Positions 1 through 8,056 of a stretch of DNA of 13,804 bases are shown piece by piece. The position numbers and the translations under genes are program-made. The DNA is from an uncultured Opitutia bacterium (GTDB taxonomy: Bacteria; Verrucomicrobiota; Verrucomicrobiae; Opitutales; MB11C04). Where the stretch lies: positions 1 through 13,804 of the forward strand of contig CAJWWH010000039.1 of assembly GCA_913048545.1 (NCBI GenBank). The letters run 5' to 3'. The notes beneath the pieces were generated by a model, which was given only the letters and a program-made list of their open reading frames with translations, did no database searches and was not told the origin of the DNA. Every line of letters begins with the position of its first letter. Positions within the stretch are counted from its first letter, which is position 1.

Positions 1-411
1 ATGAAAAGTTTCTATAAAAATTTTTCAATGATTTCGGAAGATAAATTTGACGGATTATTAATAACTGGAGCACCAATTGAACACCTTGAATTTGAGCAAG
101 TGGATTATTGGGAAGAGTTAAAAGAGATTTTTGACTGGACACAAACTAATATACACTCAACGATGGCTGTTTGCTGGGGGGCTATGGCCATGATGTATTT
201 CTTTCACCAAATTCCAAAATACTCGCTACAAAAAAAGGTCTTTGGTTGCTATGATCATAATAATATAAAGCCAGAGAGTAGATATATGAGGGGCTTTAAT
301 GATATAGCTTCCGTTCCCGTCAGCCGGTGGTGTAGCAATCTCTTCAACCACTGGTACCGTCGAATTGGCATCCACTTCAGGAATGATCAATGTAGCTTCC
401 GCAGAAGATGA
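1..411 (+). pseudogene. metA: metA fragment (homoserine O-acyltransferase), truncated at both ends
   Basis: MetA acylates homoserine at the first committed step of methionine synthesis, in the cytoplasm. The frame aligns without gaps to E. coli MetA residues about 85-193 of roughly 309 (compared from memory). It has the FDGLLITGAP segment, the nucleophile Cys at fragment residue 58 (E. coli C142) in AVCWGAMA, IPKY, and RGFND followed at normal spacing by PVSR. Fragment residue 27 is Glu, matching position 111, where Glu is reported to favour acetyl-CoA over succinyl-CoA. Homology stops near nt 327; the rest of the frame to the stop at 411 is antisense to the FKBP gene. The C-terminal third, with the catalytic His and Glu (E. 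coli H235, E237), is absent from the window. The left end is cut by the window, so ATG at nt 1 is probably an internal Met. GC over 1-300 is about 34% by hand count, against about 45% just beyond. It is either a broken gene or part of a chimeric join. Confidence 0.8.
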
Positions 412-1569
412 ATTCGTATCGTTTAGATTTAGATCCGAAGGAGGCTCAGGAATTTCCTTCGGGGTAATCCCGATCAATTCCACTTCAAAGATAAGTGTCT
501 CATTCGGACCAATCGAGTTGCTCCCACTTTCTCCATACGCCAAGTCGGAAGGGATAAAGAGTTTCCATTTTGCTCCCTCTTTCATTAATTGCAGAGCTTC
601 AGACCACCCCTTTATGACGCCGCCCACCTGAAATGAAGCTGGTTCACCCCGATCAATCGAAGAATCAAAAACTTCGTCATTGATTAGAGTGCCCGTGTAG
701 TGAACTTCCACTTCATCTTCCGCTTGCGGTAATAATCCGGTACCTTCGGCGAGGATTTTATATTGTAATCCGCTCTTTAATGTAATCACATCCTTGCTCT
801 TACCGTTTTTCTCCAAAAACGCATTTCCCATGGACAGATTAATTTCCGGCAGTGATTTTGCCTCCGCGAGAAATTCATTTGTTTTAACCAGTTCCTCAAT
901 TCGGGAAAGGAAATAAGAGGCATTCTCGTCCGCAGACAGTTTTGACCGGTAAGTGGTCAGGGATTCTTTGTCACTTTCCGCCAAAGCCTGCAAAGCCAGT
1001 AGGTAGTACGCCTCATGACGATCCGTGGGAAGGTACGCCTCATTGTCGGCTAAGATTTCAAGAATTTCCTTTCCTTCATCTCCTTTCATGCTTTCCCCCC
1101 TGATCAGAGAAACAGCCTGCCCCAGCAACGCTCGGCCAGCAAGTGGATCATCTTTCAATTCAATTGCAGCCAACTTAAAGTTTTCCGACGCTTCCTCGTA
1201 GCGTTTATCGCGGTATTGTATAACCGCGGCCCGGTATCTGGCCACTCCTGCAAGGGAGTCGTCGTAATCGGTGGCAAATGAAAGGAAGCGGTCTTCAGCC
1301 CCCTCGGAATCAATGCTTGCGGACAGAAAACGATAAGATCTTTCGGACTGTTTTTCATTTTCCGAACTATCAAGAAAAGTAAACCCGGCCACACTGATGG
1401 CAATTAATCCCAGTAATAACAGCAAAGTGTTTTTACTTTTTTTCCACGCCTCCGCTTCACTGTAGGTGTTCTCACCCGCCTGCTCGGCACTCAATCCATC
1501 CACCTCGTTCTCGTTGGGAATAGAATCGTCGTTATTTTTTTCGGAATCGGAATCTTTGTTAGTGGCCAT
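226..1569 (-). CDS. Membrane-anchored YfgM/TPR-like protein with C-terminal FKBP-type peptidyl-prolyl isomerase
   Basis: Predicted to catalyse cis-trans isomerisation of prolyl bonds in exported proteins. Residues 1-47 are acidic and hydrophilic, 48-66 form one membrane helix (N-in anchor likely), about 74-230 are helical TPR-like sequence resembling YfgM (PF09976 type), and about 265-368 are an FKBP domain. The FKBP pocket looks intact: Y291, F301, D302, F313, V318, I319, W322, Y345 and F361 match FKBP12 Y26, F36, D37, F46, V55, I56, W59, Y82 and F99. A low-complexity tail follows. The last 25 or so residues (nt 226-303) are antisense metA, so the native stop has probably been lost and the true C-terminus is unknown. 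The ATG at 1569 directly precedes the acidic leader; no Shine-Dalgarno is visible. The nearest gene upstream is the sulfatase, 292 nt away, so separate transcription is likely. The FKBP assignment is firm; the YfgM-like label is from pattern resemblance. Confidence 0.88.
   Translation of the reverse strand: MATNKDSDSEKNNDDSIPNENEVDGLSAEQAGENTYSEAEAWKKSKNTLLLLLGLIAISVAGFTFLDSSENEKQSERSYRFLSASIDSEGAEDRFLSFATDYDDSLAGVARYRAAVIQYRDKRYEEASENFKLAAIELKDDPLAGRALLGQAVSLIRGESMKGDEGKEILEILADNEAYLPTDRHEAYYLLALQALAESDKESLTTYRSKLSADENASYFLSRIEELVKTNEFLAEAKSLPEINLSMGNAFLEKNGKSKDVITLKSGLQYKILAEGTGLLPQAEDEVEVHYTGTLINDEVFDSSIDRGEPASFQVGGVIKGWSEALQLMKEGAKWKLFIPSDLAYGESGSNSIGPNETLIFEVELIGITPKEIPEPPSDLNLNDTNSSSAEATLIIPEVDANSTVPVVEEIATPPADGNGSYIIKAPHISTLWLYIIMIIATKDLFL
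304..330. other. Join between metA homology and FKBP gene tail
   Basis: Plus-strand MetA similarity runs through the PVSR tetrapeptide at 316-327 and then ends. On the minus strand the Pro/Asn/Ser-rich tail of the FKBP protein reads cleanly down to about this point and then becomes antisense metA. Base composition changes here as well, from about 34% GC on the left to about 45% on the right. I see no transposase, att-like repeat or tRNA at the join. The exact breakpoint cannot be fixed because both readings remain plausible across about 25 bases. Confidence 0.65.
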
Positions 1570-1861
1570 TGGGCAAAATAAGAAAGTGTAACATAGTCCT
1601 TATTTTTTAAATAAAGTCAACGGCTAGGTTCAAGCGAACCCGGAAATTGAAATTTCATTTACCTGGGCGAATGATGTGATCTTAATAAATAAATCCCTCG
1701 CTCACTTGAATTCAAAAAATGAAGGATATCCCCTTTTACATAAATATGAAGACCAAACACAAACTAAAACGTCATCTGGCAAAGTACATAATCCAATCAA
1801 TGCTGTATCAAGCCTCAGGAAAGAAAAATAATTCATTGGATCAAATTTACTTTCTCTTTTT
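1570..1861. other. Intergenic region between sulfatase and FKBP genes
   Basis: This 292-bp AT-rich spacer separates two minus-strand genes. It holds the candidate FKBP promoter and, just upstream of its -35, two small perfect inverted repeats: GGTTC/GAACC with a 4-nt loop (1627-1640) and GAAAT/ATTTC with a 4-nt loop (1643-1656). Neither is followed by a T-run in the direction of transcription, so neither reads as a convincing terminator. They could be an operator or chance. A 48-codon plus-strand frame at 1719-1865 lacks support as a gene. Confidence 0.5.
1590..1620 (-). promoter_or_regulatory. Candidate promoter of the FKBP gene
   Basis: On the minus strand TTGACT (1620-1615, 5 of 6 to the sigma-70 -35 consensus) is followed after 19 nt by TATGTT (1595-1590, 4 of 6 to the -10). 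The spacing is longer than the usual 17 nt. The spacer includes an AT-only inverted repeat (TTATTT, 3-nt loop, AAATAA). A start site here would give a leader of roughly 15-20 nt with no Shine-Dalgarno. This is a weak prediction from hexamer matching only. Confidence 0.3.
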
Positions 1862-3361
1862 CTAGCGATGACCTGCCCCAGTTTTTATCGGTTCATTTTG
1901 TGGCTGATCCCAAAATCGATAAGGATCTTTTAACCTGATCATTTCACTCAGTAAAAGGGCTTCCATTTCACGCAGCTTTTTTGTGTGAACTGAATGCTCA
2001 GCTAAATTAACCTGATTCCTGGCCGGTTTATTACCCGTTTTCGAAATCAAGTCTGCATGGTGATGCTGGATCAATAATTCGTGCGGATTCTGATTAAGGT
2101 TGAAAAGCTGTGTTTCCCGAACCTCTCCTTCGAGCAGGTCATATTTAATTAACTTCCAGTCCCCTTTTCTCACTGAGCGCATTCCCGGTTTTGTACCACC
2201 ACAATACGCTCCGTATACAACATCACGAACAAATTTGCGTTCTCCCGTTAAAACTGGTTGCAAGCTTTTGCCCTGCACAGTGTCCGGTATTTCAATTCCC
2301 GCCAAGTCACAAATCGTGGGAAGAATGTCGAGTAGATAGGCGTTCCCGGGTGCTCTCGTACCCGCTCTGATCCCTGGACCACTGGCGATAAAAGGAACCC
2401 GCCAGGAATGCTCGTACAAATTCTGCTTGCCCATTAATCCATGCCGACCGACGGCAATTCCATGATCCGCAGTGAAAATAACAAAGGTATTTTCAAGTTC
2501 TCCAGTATCTTTCAGTTTTTTCATGACCAGTCCCACTTGTTCATCGATATTTTCAATACAGGCATATTCCCGACCGAGTTCGTTTCTGACCGTCGCTTCG
2601 GAACGGGAAGTTTTTACGCCGGGAACACGTTCCTCATCCCGCAATCCGGGGTGACCGTGATGAAAAGGATGCTCCGGCAACCAGGAAACCGGCAACCTGG
2701 GTGATTTGGGGTTAATCTGACTTGGCGGATCAACACAATTAACCGCACCGTATTTCTCTAATAAATCAGCACGTCCCGTCCGGGCATCATGGGGATGAGA
2801 AAATCCGAAGTGGATCATAAATGGCTTCTTTTCTTTTCGAGAACTTCTCTCATTAAGAAAGTTAAGCACCTGCCGGCCATGCCATTGACTGCCGCTCTCC
2901 TCATCAGCATTACGGCAACTTTTATCTTTCACAATTTGAAAGAGGGCATTGGCTAATCCATAACTATTCCCATTTTTACAGGTGCGGAATGTCTCATAAC
3001 CTGCCCGATTGAAAACCGCCGGAATTGTATTGTTTAAGATATCCGCACCCGATGCCTTGCCCTCTTCTTTTTTGAGATGTTTTTTGCCCCGGGCAGGAAG
3101 ATGCCACAGGGTACGTCCGCTCATAATCATGGTTCGGGACGGTGAACATACTGCACCACTCATCGAACCCATATGGTATGCTCGGTCCAAGACAATACCC
3201 GACGATGCTAATCGATCAATATTTGGAGTGTAACAAACTTTATTCCCATAGGTGGATAAGGTATGAGGAGCCTGGTCGTCGGTGAGAATGAAGAGTATAT
3301 TCGGTTTTTGCGCGGCAACCGAGATTGTAAATAAAAATAACAAAATTTCAGGACATTTCAT
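1862..3361 (-). CDS. Exported formylglycine-dependent sulfatase (S1 family)
   Basis: Type I sulfatases hydrolyse sulfate esters using a formylglycine made from Cys or Ser in a C/S-x-P-S-R motif. Here that motif is CSPSR with the nucleophile at C72, followed by the usual downstream Gly-Arg (MSGR, with Ser where the family often has Thr). Metal-site signatures are D28/D29 in LTDDQ near the N-terminus and D299/H300 in TADHG, with K312 and H318 in the following conserved stretch. Residues 1-17 look like a signal peptide ending near VAA, so the enzyme is probably periplasmic or secreted. I chose the ATG at 3361 rather than a TTG 51 nt upstream (3412), because the signal peptide then begins at residue 1; a weak AGGT lies 8 nt before it. 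Length (499 aa) is normal. The substrate cannot be read from sequence; sulfated polysaccharide is plausible in a marine verrucomicrobial setting. A maturase (FGE or anSME) is needed and is not in the window. It lies 180 nt after purU, so it is probably transcribed separately. Confidence 0.92.
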   Translation of the reverse strand: MKCPEILLFLFTISVAAQKPNILFILTDDQAPHTLSTYGNKVCYTPNIDRLASSGIVLDRAYHMGSMSGAVCSPSRTMIMSGRTLWHLPARGKKHLKKEEGKASGADILNNTIPAVFNRAGYETFRTCKNGNSYGLANALFQIVKDKSCRNADEESGSQWHGRQVLNFLNERSSRKEKKPFMIHFGFSHPHDARTGRADLLEKYGAVNCVDPPSQINPKSPRLPVSWLPEHPFHHGHPGLRDEERVPGVKTSRSEATVRNELGREYACIENIDEQVGLVMKKLKDTGELENTFVIFTADHGIAVGRHGLMGKQNLYEHSWRVPFIASGPGIRAGTRAPGNAYLLDILPTICDLAGIEIPDTVQGKSLQPVLTGERKFVRDVVYGAYCGGTKPGMRSVRKGDWKLIKYDLLEGEVRETQLFNLNQNPHELLIQHHHADLISKTGNKPARNQVNLAEHSVHTKKLREMEALLLSEMIRLKDPYRFWDQPQNEPIKTGAGHR

Positions 3362-3541
3362 TGAAATAGACCTACTGAAACAGTTTCGAACGGTCAAGTT
3401 GATGGAGATCAAAAAAGGGAAAACATTATGACCACTCCGCCCCTTATAGAAAATGCAAAATCCCTTCTGACACCGAATCCACGCTCAAAAAGGGGAGCAC
3501 GGGAAATTATAAATGGAAATTAAAATTACACCGATATTGAC

Positions 3542-4393
3542 TTAATCGAAGACCACAGTCTTGTTTTGATAAACAAGCACACGGTTTTGCAAATGCCTGC
3601 GAACCGCAGTGGAAAGCACCAACTTTTCAAGATCCCGCCCTTTCTCGATTAGGTCTTTTGGACCATGACGATGACTAACCCGGGTAACATCCTGCCCAAT
3701 TATTGGTCCCTCGTCCAGATGTTCGGTCACATAATGTGCGGTCGCTCCGATCAATTTAACTCCCCGGGTATACGCCTGATGATAAGGCTTGGCTCCAGCA
3801 AAAGAGGGCAGAAAGGAATGATGAATATTAATCACCGGACAACCTGCATTGGCAAGAAAGTCTTTGCTTAAAATTTGCATGTATCTTGCCAAGACCAAAA
3901 GCTCTATTTTCTGATCCTGAATCCATTTTATCTGCTTAGCTTCTTCCTCTGCCTTATTTGCCGGGGTCAGATCAAAATAATGAAAAGGCAATTGATAGGA
4001 GTCCGCAATTTTGTGCAAGTCCCTGTGATTGGAAAGAACCCCGGTTAATTCCGCATTCCATTCACCTGACCTAACCCGCAAGGCAAGATCATGCAGGCAA
4101 TGATCCGCTTTCGAAACCATTATCCCAATCCTTGGCCGGTCATTATGATATCCCAGCTTAACATGCATGCCTAATTCAGACTGAGCCATTTCCTGAAAAG
4201 CAGTTCCCTCTTTGGGTGGATCACTAACGGTAGAGCACTCCCATTCAATCCGTTGAAAAAACACATTCTCCTGACGGTCGAGATGTTGGTCGGCGTGCAA
4301 TACATTGCCTCCCCGTTGATGAATCCAACCCGCCACTTTTGCCACAATGCCGGGCCTGTCTGACCCGTAAAGCAAAGCAGTGATTGAATTCAT
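3542..4393 (-). CDS. purU: Formyltetrahydrofolate deformylase
   Basis: PurU hydrolyses 10-formyl-THF to THF and formate (EC 3.5.1.10) in the cytoplasm, balancing one-carbon pools and, in some bacteria, supplying formate for purine synthesis by PurT. The N-terminal ACT domain covers about residues 3-80 (SDRPGIVAKVAGW). The formyltransferase-fold domain covers about 86-283 and contains the segment around NIHHSFLPSF with N189 and H191, then the downstream D227 in HLDEGPII. N189, H191 and D227 match the Asn-His-Asp catalytic set of this fold. At 283 aa it matches the family. The frame is open further upstream to 4549, but that part overlaps carB and has no PurU similarity. The ATG at 4393 starts exactly at the ACT domain, 7 nt after the carB stop, so translation is probably coupled to carB. 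PurT or other purine genes are not in view. Confidence 0.95.
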   Translation of the reverse strand: MNSITALLYGSDRPGIVAKVAGWIHQRGGNVLHADQHLDRQENVFFQRIEWECSTVSDPPKEGTAFQEMAQSELGMHVKLGYHNDRPRIGIMVSKADHCLHDLALRVRSGEWNAELTGVLSNHRDLHKIADSYQLPFHYFDLTPANKAEEEAKQIKWIQDQKIELLVLARYMQILSKDFLANAGCPVINIHHSFLPSFAGAKPYHQAYTRGVKLIGATAHYVTEHLDEGPIIGQDVTRVSHRHGPKDLIEKGRDLEKLVLSTAVRRHLQNRVLVYQNKTVVFD

Positions 4394-4400
4394 ACTCAAA

Positions 4401-7400
4401 TTAAGATCTGGAATAATCCTGCAAAGATTTAACCGAAAACTTCCGATCCTTAAGCGAACGAATTCCATCCAGGGCAGCAAACGCGGAACCCAAAGTGGTA
4501 ATAACAGGAACTCCGTGCAATACTGCCTCACTTCTGATTCCATTCTCATCCCTTCGGGGAATTAATCCAAGTGGTGTGTTAATGACCAGTTGAATTTTTC
4601 CATTCTTGATCAGGTCGGCTACATTAGGACGGCCTTCACTAATGCGTAAAACACTCTCTGCCTCAATACCATGTTCCTGTAAAAATGCGGCTGTTCCCTC
4701 GGTCGAGTAAAAAGAAAATCCCAGTTCTGATAAACCTTTGGCAATAATAAGTGCTTTTTCCTTATCCGAATCCTTAACGCTTAAAAACACACTGCCCTCC
4801 AACGGTAAAGAAGGTTTGGCGGCCATTTGGGTTTTGGCAAAAGCCATCCCAAAATCCTCGTCCTGCCCCATCACTTCACCAGTACTTCTCATTTCCGGGG
4901 TTAGTACGATGGGAGAACCAGGAAATCGGCTGAATGGAAACACCGACTCCTTAATAGCCCAATGCTTCGGGATTATTTCCTCAGTAAATCCGAGGTCTTT
5001 CAGCTTGGCTCCTGCCATCACACGAGCACCCAGCTTGGCCAGGGGCACACCAATTGCCTTGCTCACAAAGGGTACTGTGCGCGAAGCCCGCGGATTTACT
5101 TCAATAAGAAAAAGTTCACCGTCTTTTATCGCGAATTGGATATTCATCAGACCAATCACTTTAAGAGCCTTTGCCAAATCGTAAGTGGCTTGCCTCACCT
5201 CTTTTATCATTTCTCCGGCCAGATCATGGGGAGGGAGAACCATCGCGGCATCCCCACTATGCACTCCCGCAAATTCGATATGTTGAAGCATTCCCCCTAC
5301 CACCGTTGTCTCACCGTCAGAAATACAGTCCACATCCAATTCAATGGCTTCCTCCAAAAACTTATCCAGGAGCACTGGTTTCCCGGGAGCCACAGCGAAT
5401 GCTTCCTTCACAACTTTTTCAAGTTCTTGCTCGTCGTAGACAATAAACATTCCTCGCCCGCCAAGAACGAAAGAGGGACGAAGAAGCACTGGATAACCAA
5501 TCCTCGCAGCCGCATCCCTCGCATCTTCCGGCTCGAGTGCAGTTTCATTTTGGGGTTGCTTTAGTCCAATCTCGTTCAGGATTTGCTTAAACTTTTCACG
5601 ATCTTCGGCCAGATCGATACTTTCAGGAGAAGTTCCAATCACTGAAACCCCGGAAGCTTCGAGACCAGCAGCAAGATTCAATGGGGTTTGACCACCATAC
5701 TGAACGATGGCTCCGTCACACTTTTCCTGATGATAAATTTCCAGCACATCCTCCAAAGTCAACGGTTCAAAATAAAGACGGTCAGAAACATCGTAATCAG
5801 TTGAAACGGTTTCTGGATTTGAGTTTACCATAACTGTTTCAAACCCTGCTTCCCGGAGAGCAAAAGATGCATGTACACAGCAATAATCAAATTCGATCCC
5901 CTGTCCAATACGATTAGGTCCGCCTCCCAAAATCATAATCTTCTTCTTGTTCGAATGAGAGATCTCATTCTCGTCACCGTAGGAAGAATAATAATAAGGC
6001 GTGAATGCCTCAAACTCAGCCGCACAGGTATCAACCAACCTGAAAGTTGTGGAAATTCCGATTGATTCCCTCTTTTTCTTTACCTCGGAAGATTCACACA
6101 ACCAAATGCTGGCGAGCTGACGGTCTGAAAAACCAGCTTCTTTGGCACTCCTTAACAATTCATATTCTACTTCCTCAAGACTCACTTCACGCAGTAATAC
6201 CTCGAGAGAATAGATTTCGCTTAATTGTTCAGTAAACCAACGGTCGATGCCTGATTTTTTGGTGATATCCTCCGCATTCATTCCGGATTGAAGAGCGCAG
6301 TAAAGGAATTGGGGCCTCTCCGCAGATGGTCTTTTAAGCCCGGCCCGTATGGAAGAATTATCCAACTCCATTTCTCCCAATTTCCCCGCCTCAAATCCTT
6401 GTAATCCAATCTCGAGAGAACGAAGTGCTTTTTGAAAAGATTCCTTAAAAGTTCTTCCGATCGCCATTGCTTCGCCCACCGATTTCATTGCAGAGGTAAG
6501 GGTGGAATCTGCCTCCGGGAATTTTTCGAATGTGAAACGGGGAATTTTTGTCACAACATAATCGATCGATGGCTCAAAACATGCGGGTGTTTGCTTGGTG
6601 ACATCGTTTTGAAGTTCATCAAGAGAGTAGCCCACCGCGAGCTTGGCCGCAAATTTGGCGATGGGGAACCCCGTGGCTTTGGAAGCCAGTGCCGAACTGC
6701 GTGAAACACGGGGGTTCATTTCAATTACCACCATCCTGCCACTTACAGGATCGGTGGCGAATTGGATGTTACTCCCTCCAGTCTCCACTCCAATTTCCCG
6801 TATACAGGCAAAAGAAGCGTCCCGCATCAACTGATACTCTTTATCTGAAAGAGTCATGGCAGGTGCCACAGTAATCGAGTCACCGGTATGAACTCCCATC
6901 GGGTCAAAATTCTCAATCGAGCAAATCACCACACATTGATCCTTGTAATCGCGCATGATTTCCATCTCATATTCTTTCCATCCGAGAAGGCACTCTTCGA
7001 TCAAAACCTGACTGATTGGCGATGCATCAATTCCGAGTCTTAACATTTCATCAAATTCTTCCCGGTTGTACGCAATCCCTCCACCGGTACCTCCAAGAGT
7101 AAAAGCGGGTCTTAAAATAATCGGAAAGTCACCTAATTTATCCAAGCACGCATCGGCTTCATCGGGAGAGGTGACTGAAAAAGAACGGGCAACATCCAAA
7201 CCGATCTCCAGCATTGCCTGTTTAAACAGTTCTCGATCCTCACCCTTTTTAATTGCCTCAGGTTTGGCACCAATCATTTCCACTCCGAACTCATCGAGAA
7301 TTCCAGCATGAAATAGCTCTAGGGATAAATTCAATCCGGTCTGCCCGCCCAGAGTGGGCAATAAGGCATCGGGCCTTTCCTTTTCAATTATTTTACGAAC

Positions 7401-7619
7401 GCTTTCAACGGTAAGGGGTTCAACATAAGTCGCATCGGCAAATTCAGGATCCGTCATAATGGTTGCCGGATTGCTGTTAACCAAAGAAACCCGGTAGCCT
7501 TCTTCCCGAAGAGCCTTGCAGGCCTGGGCTCCGCTGTAATCAAACTCGCAGGCCTGCCCAATGATTATGGGACCTGATCCAATTATTAAAATATGTTCTA
7601 TGTCGTTTCTTCTAGGCAT
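4401..7619 (-). CDS. carB: Carbamoyl-phosphate synthase large (ammonia) subunit
   Basis: CarB makes carbamoyl phosphate from bicarbonate, ammonia passed from CarA, and two ATP, for pyrimidine and arginine synthesis. The 1072-aa protein is full length and shows the internal duplication: the N-half begins with [21 protein letters not shown] (residues 10-30) and the second half, from about residue 556, with [19 protein letters not shown]. Both ATP-grasp domains keep their Gly-rich loops (GGTGGG and GGRG) and the metal-binding E-x-N-P-R motifs (EMNPR, EVNPR). About residues 940-1072 form the MGS-like allosteric domain. Compared from memory with the E. coli UMP/IMP site, K953, T973, T976 and N1014 match K954, T974, T977 and N1015. 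R992 replaces K993 and P1016 replaces T1017. carA is not adjacent. The start is ATG; upstream sequence is a T-run with no Shine-Dalgarno. It forms an operon with purU. Confidence 0.98.
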   Translation of the reverse strand: MPRRNDIEHILIIGSGPIIIGQACEFDYSGAQACKALREEGYRVSLVNSNPATIMTDPEFADATYVEPLTVESVRKIIEKERPDALLPTLGGQTGLNLSLELFHAGILDEFGVEMIGAKPEAIKKGEDRELFKQAMLEIGLDVARSFSVTSPDEADACLDKLGDFPIILRPAFTLGGTGGGIAYNREEFDEMLRLGIDASPISQVLIEECLLGWKEYEMEIMRDYKDQCVVICSIENFDPMGVHTGDSITVAPAMTLSDKEYQLMRDASFACIREIGVETGGSNIQFATDPVSGRMVVIEMNPRVSRSSALASKATGFPIAKFAAKLAVGYSLDELQNDVTKQTPACFEPSIDYVVTKIPRFTFEKFPEADSTLTSAMKSVGEAMAIGRTFKESFQKALRSLEIGLQGFEAGKLGEMELDNSSIRAGLKRPSAERPQFLYCALQSGMNAEDITKKSGIDRWFTEQLSEIYSLEVLLREVSLEEVEYELLRSAKEAGFSDRQLASIWLCESSEVKKKRESIGISTTFRLVDTCAAEFEAFTPYYYSSYGDENEISHSNKKKIMILGGGPNRIGQGIEFDYCCVHASFALREAGFETVMVNSNPETVSTDYDVSDRLYFEPLTLEDVLEIYHQEKCDGAIVQYGGQTPLNLAAGLEASGVSVIGTSPESIDLAEDREKFKQILNEIGLKQPQNETALEPEDARDAAARIGYPVLLRPSFVLGGRGMFIVYDEQELEKVVKEAFAVAPGKPVLLDKFLEEAIELDVDCISDGETTVVGGMLQHIEFAGVHSGDAAMVLPPHDLAGEMIKEVRQATYDLAKALKVIGLMNIQFAIKDGELFLIEVNPRASRTVPFVSKAIGVPLAKLGARVMAGAKLKDLGFTEEIIPKHWAIKESVFPFSRFPGSPIVLTPEMRSTGEVMGQDEDFGMAFAKTQMAAKPSLPLEGSVFLSVKDSDKEKALIIAKGLSELGFSFYSTEGTAAFLQEHGIEAESVLRISEGRPNVADLIKNGKIQLVINTPLGLIPRRDENGIRSEAVLHGVPVITTLGSAFAALDGIRSLKDRKFSVKSLQDYSRS

Positions 7620-7664
7620 GCAAAAAAAGGTTTCATTAATAGACCACGAAATGGCCCAAGTGGG

Positions 7665-7693
7665 TTTAAAAATGTTTTCCCGGATTAAATCAA
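7665..7693 (-). promoter_or_regulatory. Candidate promoter of carB-purU
   Basis: On the minus strand TTGATT (7693-7688) and TTTAAA (7670-7665) are separated by exactly 17 nt. Each matches 4 of 6 consensus positions. The expected start site near 7658 gives a leader of about 40 nt, too short for a classical pyrimidine attenuator, and I see no leader hairpin with a T-run. It lies between the YHS gene stop and carB. Low confidence, hexamer evidence only. Confidence 0.3.
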
Positions 7694-7706
7694 ATCCAAT
7701 CGAAAA

Positions 7707-8003
7707 CTAGGATGCCTTTTTTTTACATTTCGAACAACAAAAACCAATTTTGAAGAATTTCCGGACGGGTTTTGCGGAGAATGAACAGGTTTTATTGTTG
7801 GGCTTGGTATTTTTCACAAATCCTAAAACATCTTTGGATACCTTCTTCAGGCAACTTCCACAGCATACTCCGTAGGAAAGAAATTGTGATCGATCCACGC
7901 TTTTGGAAGAAAAAGGACAACGGTCATTGATTAAAGTTATGGACTCAACTCCTATCAAGGACGCATGGGTCAGGAAGAGGGAGAATAAAAATAAAGCACG
8001 CAT
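7707..8003 (-). CDS. Small exported protein with two tandem YHS/TRASH-like Cys motifs
   Basis: The 98-aa product starts with a hydrophobic signal-like segment (residues 1 to about 18), then two copies of a short metal-site-like module. Copy 1 has C29 in a CPFSSKSV segment and, after YG, C47, C48 and C51 (VCCGSC). Copy 2 has C73 in CSFSAKPV and C89, C90 and C93 (FCCSKC). The pattern Cys-Pro-x-Ser-x-Lys-x-Val, about 10-16 residues, then Cys-Cys-x-x-Cys is that of small YHS/TRASH-like domains common in Planctomycetes and Verrucomicrobia; these are suspected, not proven, to bind metals. The C-terminus is Lys-rich. The ATG at 8003 was chosen over a TTG at 8039, since it puts the signal peptide at the N-terminus. 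There are 53 nt between it and the upstream SDR gene, so co-transcription is likely. The function is unknown; a periplasmic metal-binding or redox role is an inference. Confidence 0.75.
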   Translation of the reverse strand: MRALFLFSLFLTHASLIGVESITLINDRCPFSSKSVDRSQFLSYGVCCGSCLKKVSKDVLGFVKNTKPNNKTCSFSAKPVRKFFKIGFCCSKCKKKAS

Positions 8004-8056
8004 GGAAAATATAAAAATATGGATCTGATCAAAAGACAAGGATTGATTAAAAAACC

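Noticed and set aside
226..303. A hydrophobic C-terminal tail on the FKBP protein that looks like a second membrane helix
   Set aside because: These codons are the exact antisense of conserved metA sequence (YDH to RGFND region), so the hydrophobicity is a by-product of the join.
1627..1656. Two adjacent small inverted repeats as a sulfatase terminator
   Set aside because: Five-bp stems without a T-run in the direction of transcription; kept only as part of the intergenic description.
1719..1865. A 48-codon plus-strand reading frame with a basic N-terminal half, filling the gap before the sulfatase stop
   Set aside because: No Shine-Dalgarno, no recognisable motif, overlaps the sulfatase stop in antisense, and frames of this length are common by chance in AT-rich DNA.
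3362..3412. Upstream TTG start for the sulfatase
   Set aside because: It would put 17 polar residues before the signal peptide; the ATG at 3361 is better placed.
4394..4549. An N-terminal extension of PurU by 52 residues
   Set aside because: It overlaps the carB 3' end in another frame and has no PurU similarity; the ACT domain begins at the ATG at 4393.
4962..5564. A 200-codon open frame antisense to carB
   Set aside because: No family resemblance or regular protein composition; it lies opposite strongly conserved CarB codons and is a shadow frame.
8004..8039. Upstream TTG start for the YHS protein
   Set aside because: The ATG at 8003 places the hydrophobic signal segment at the N-terminus with a basic residue at position 2.
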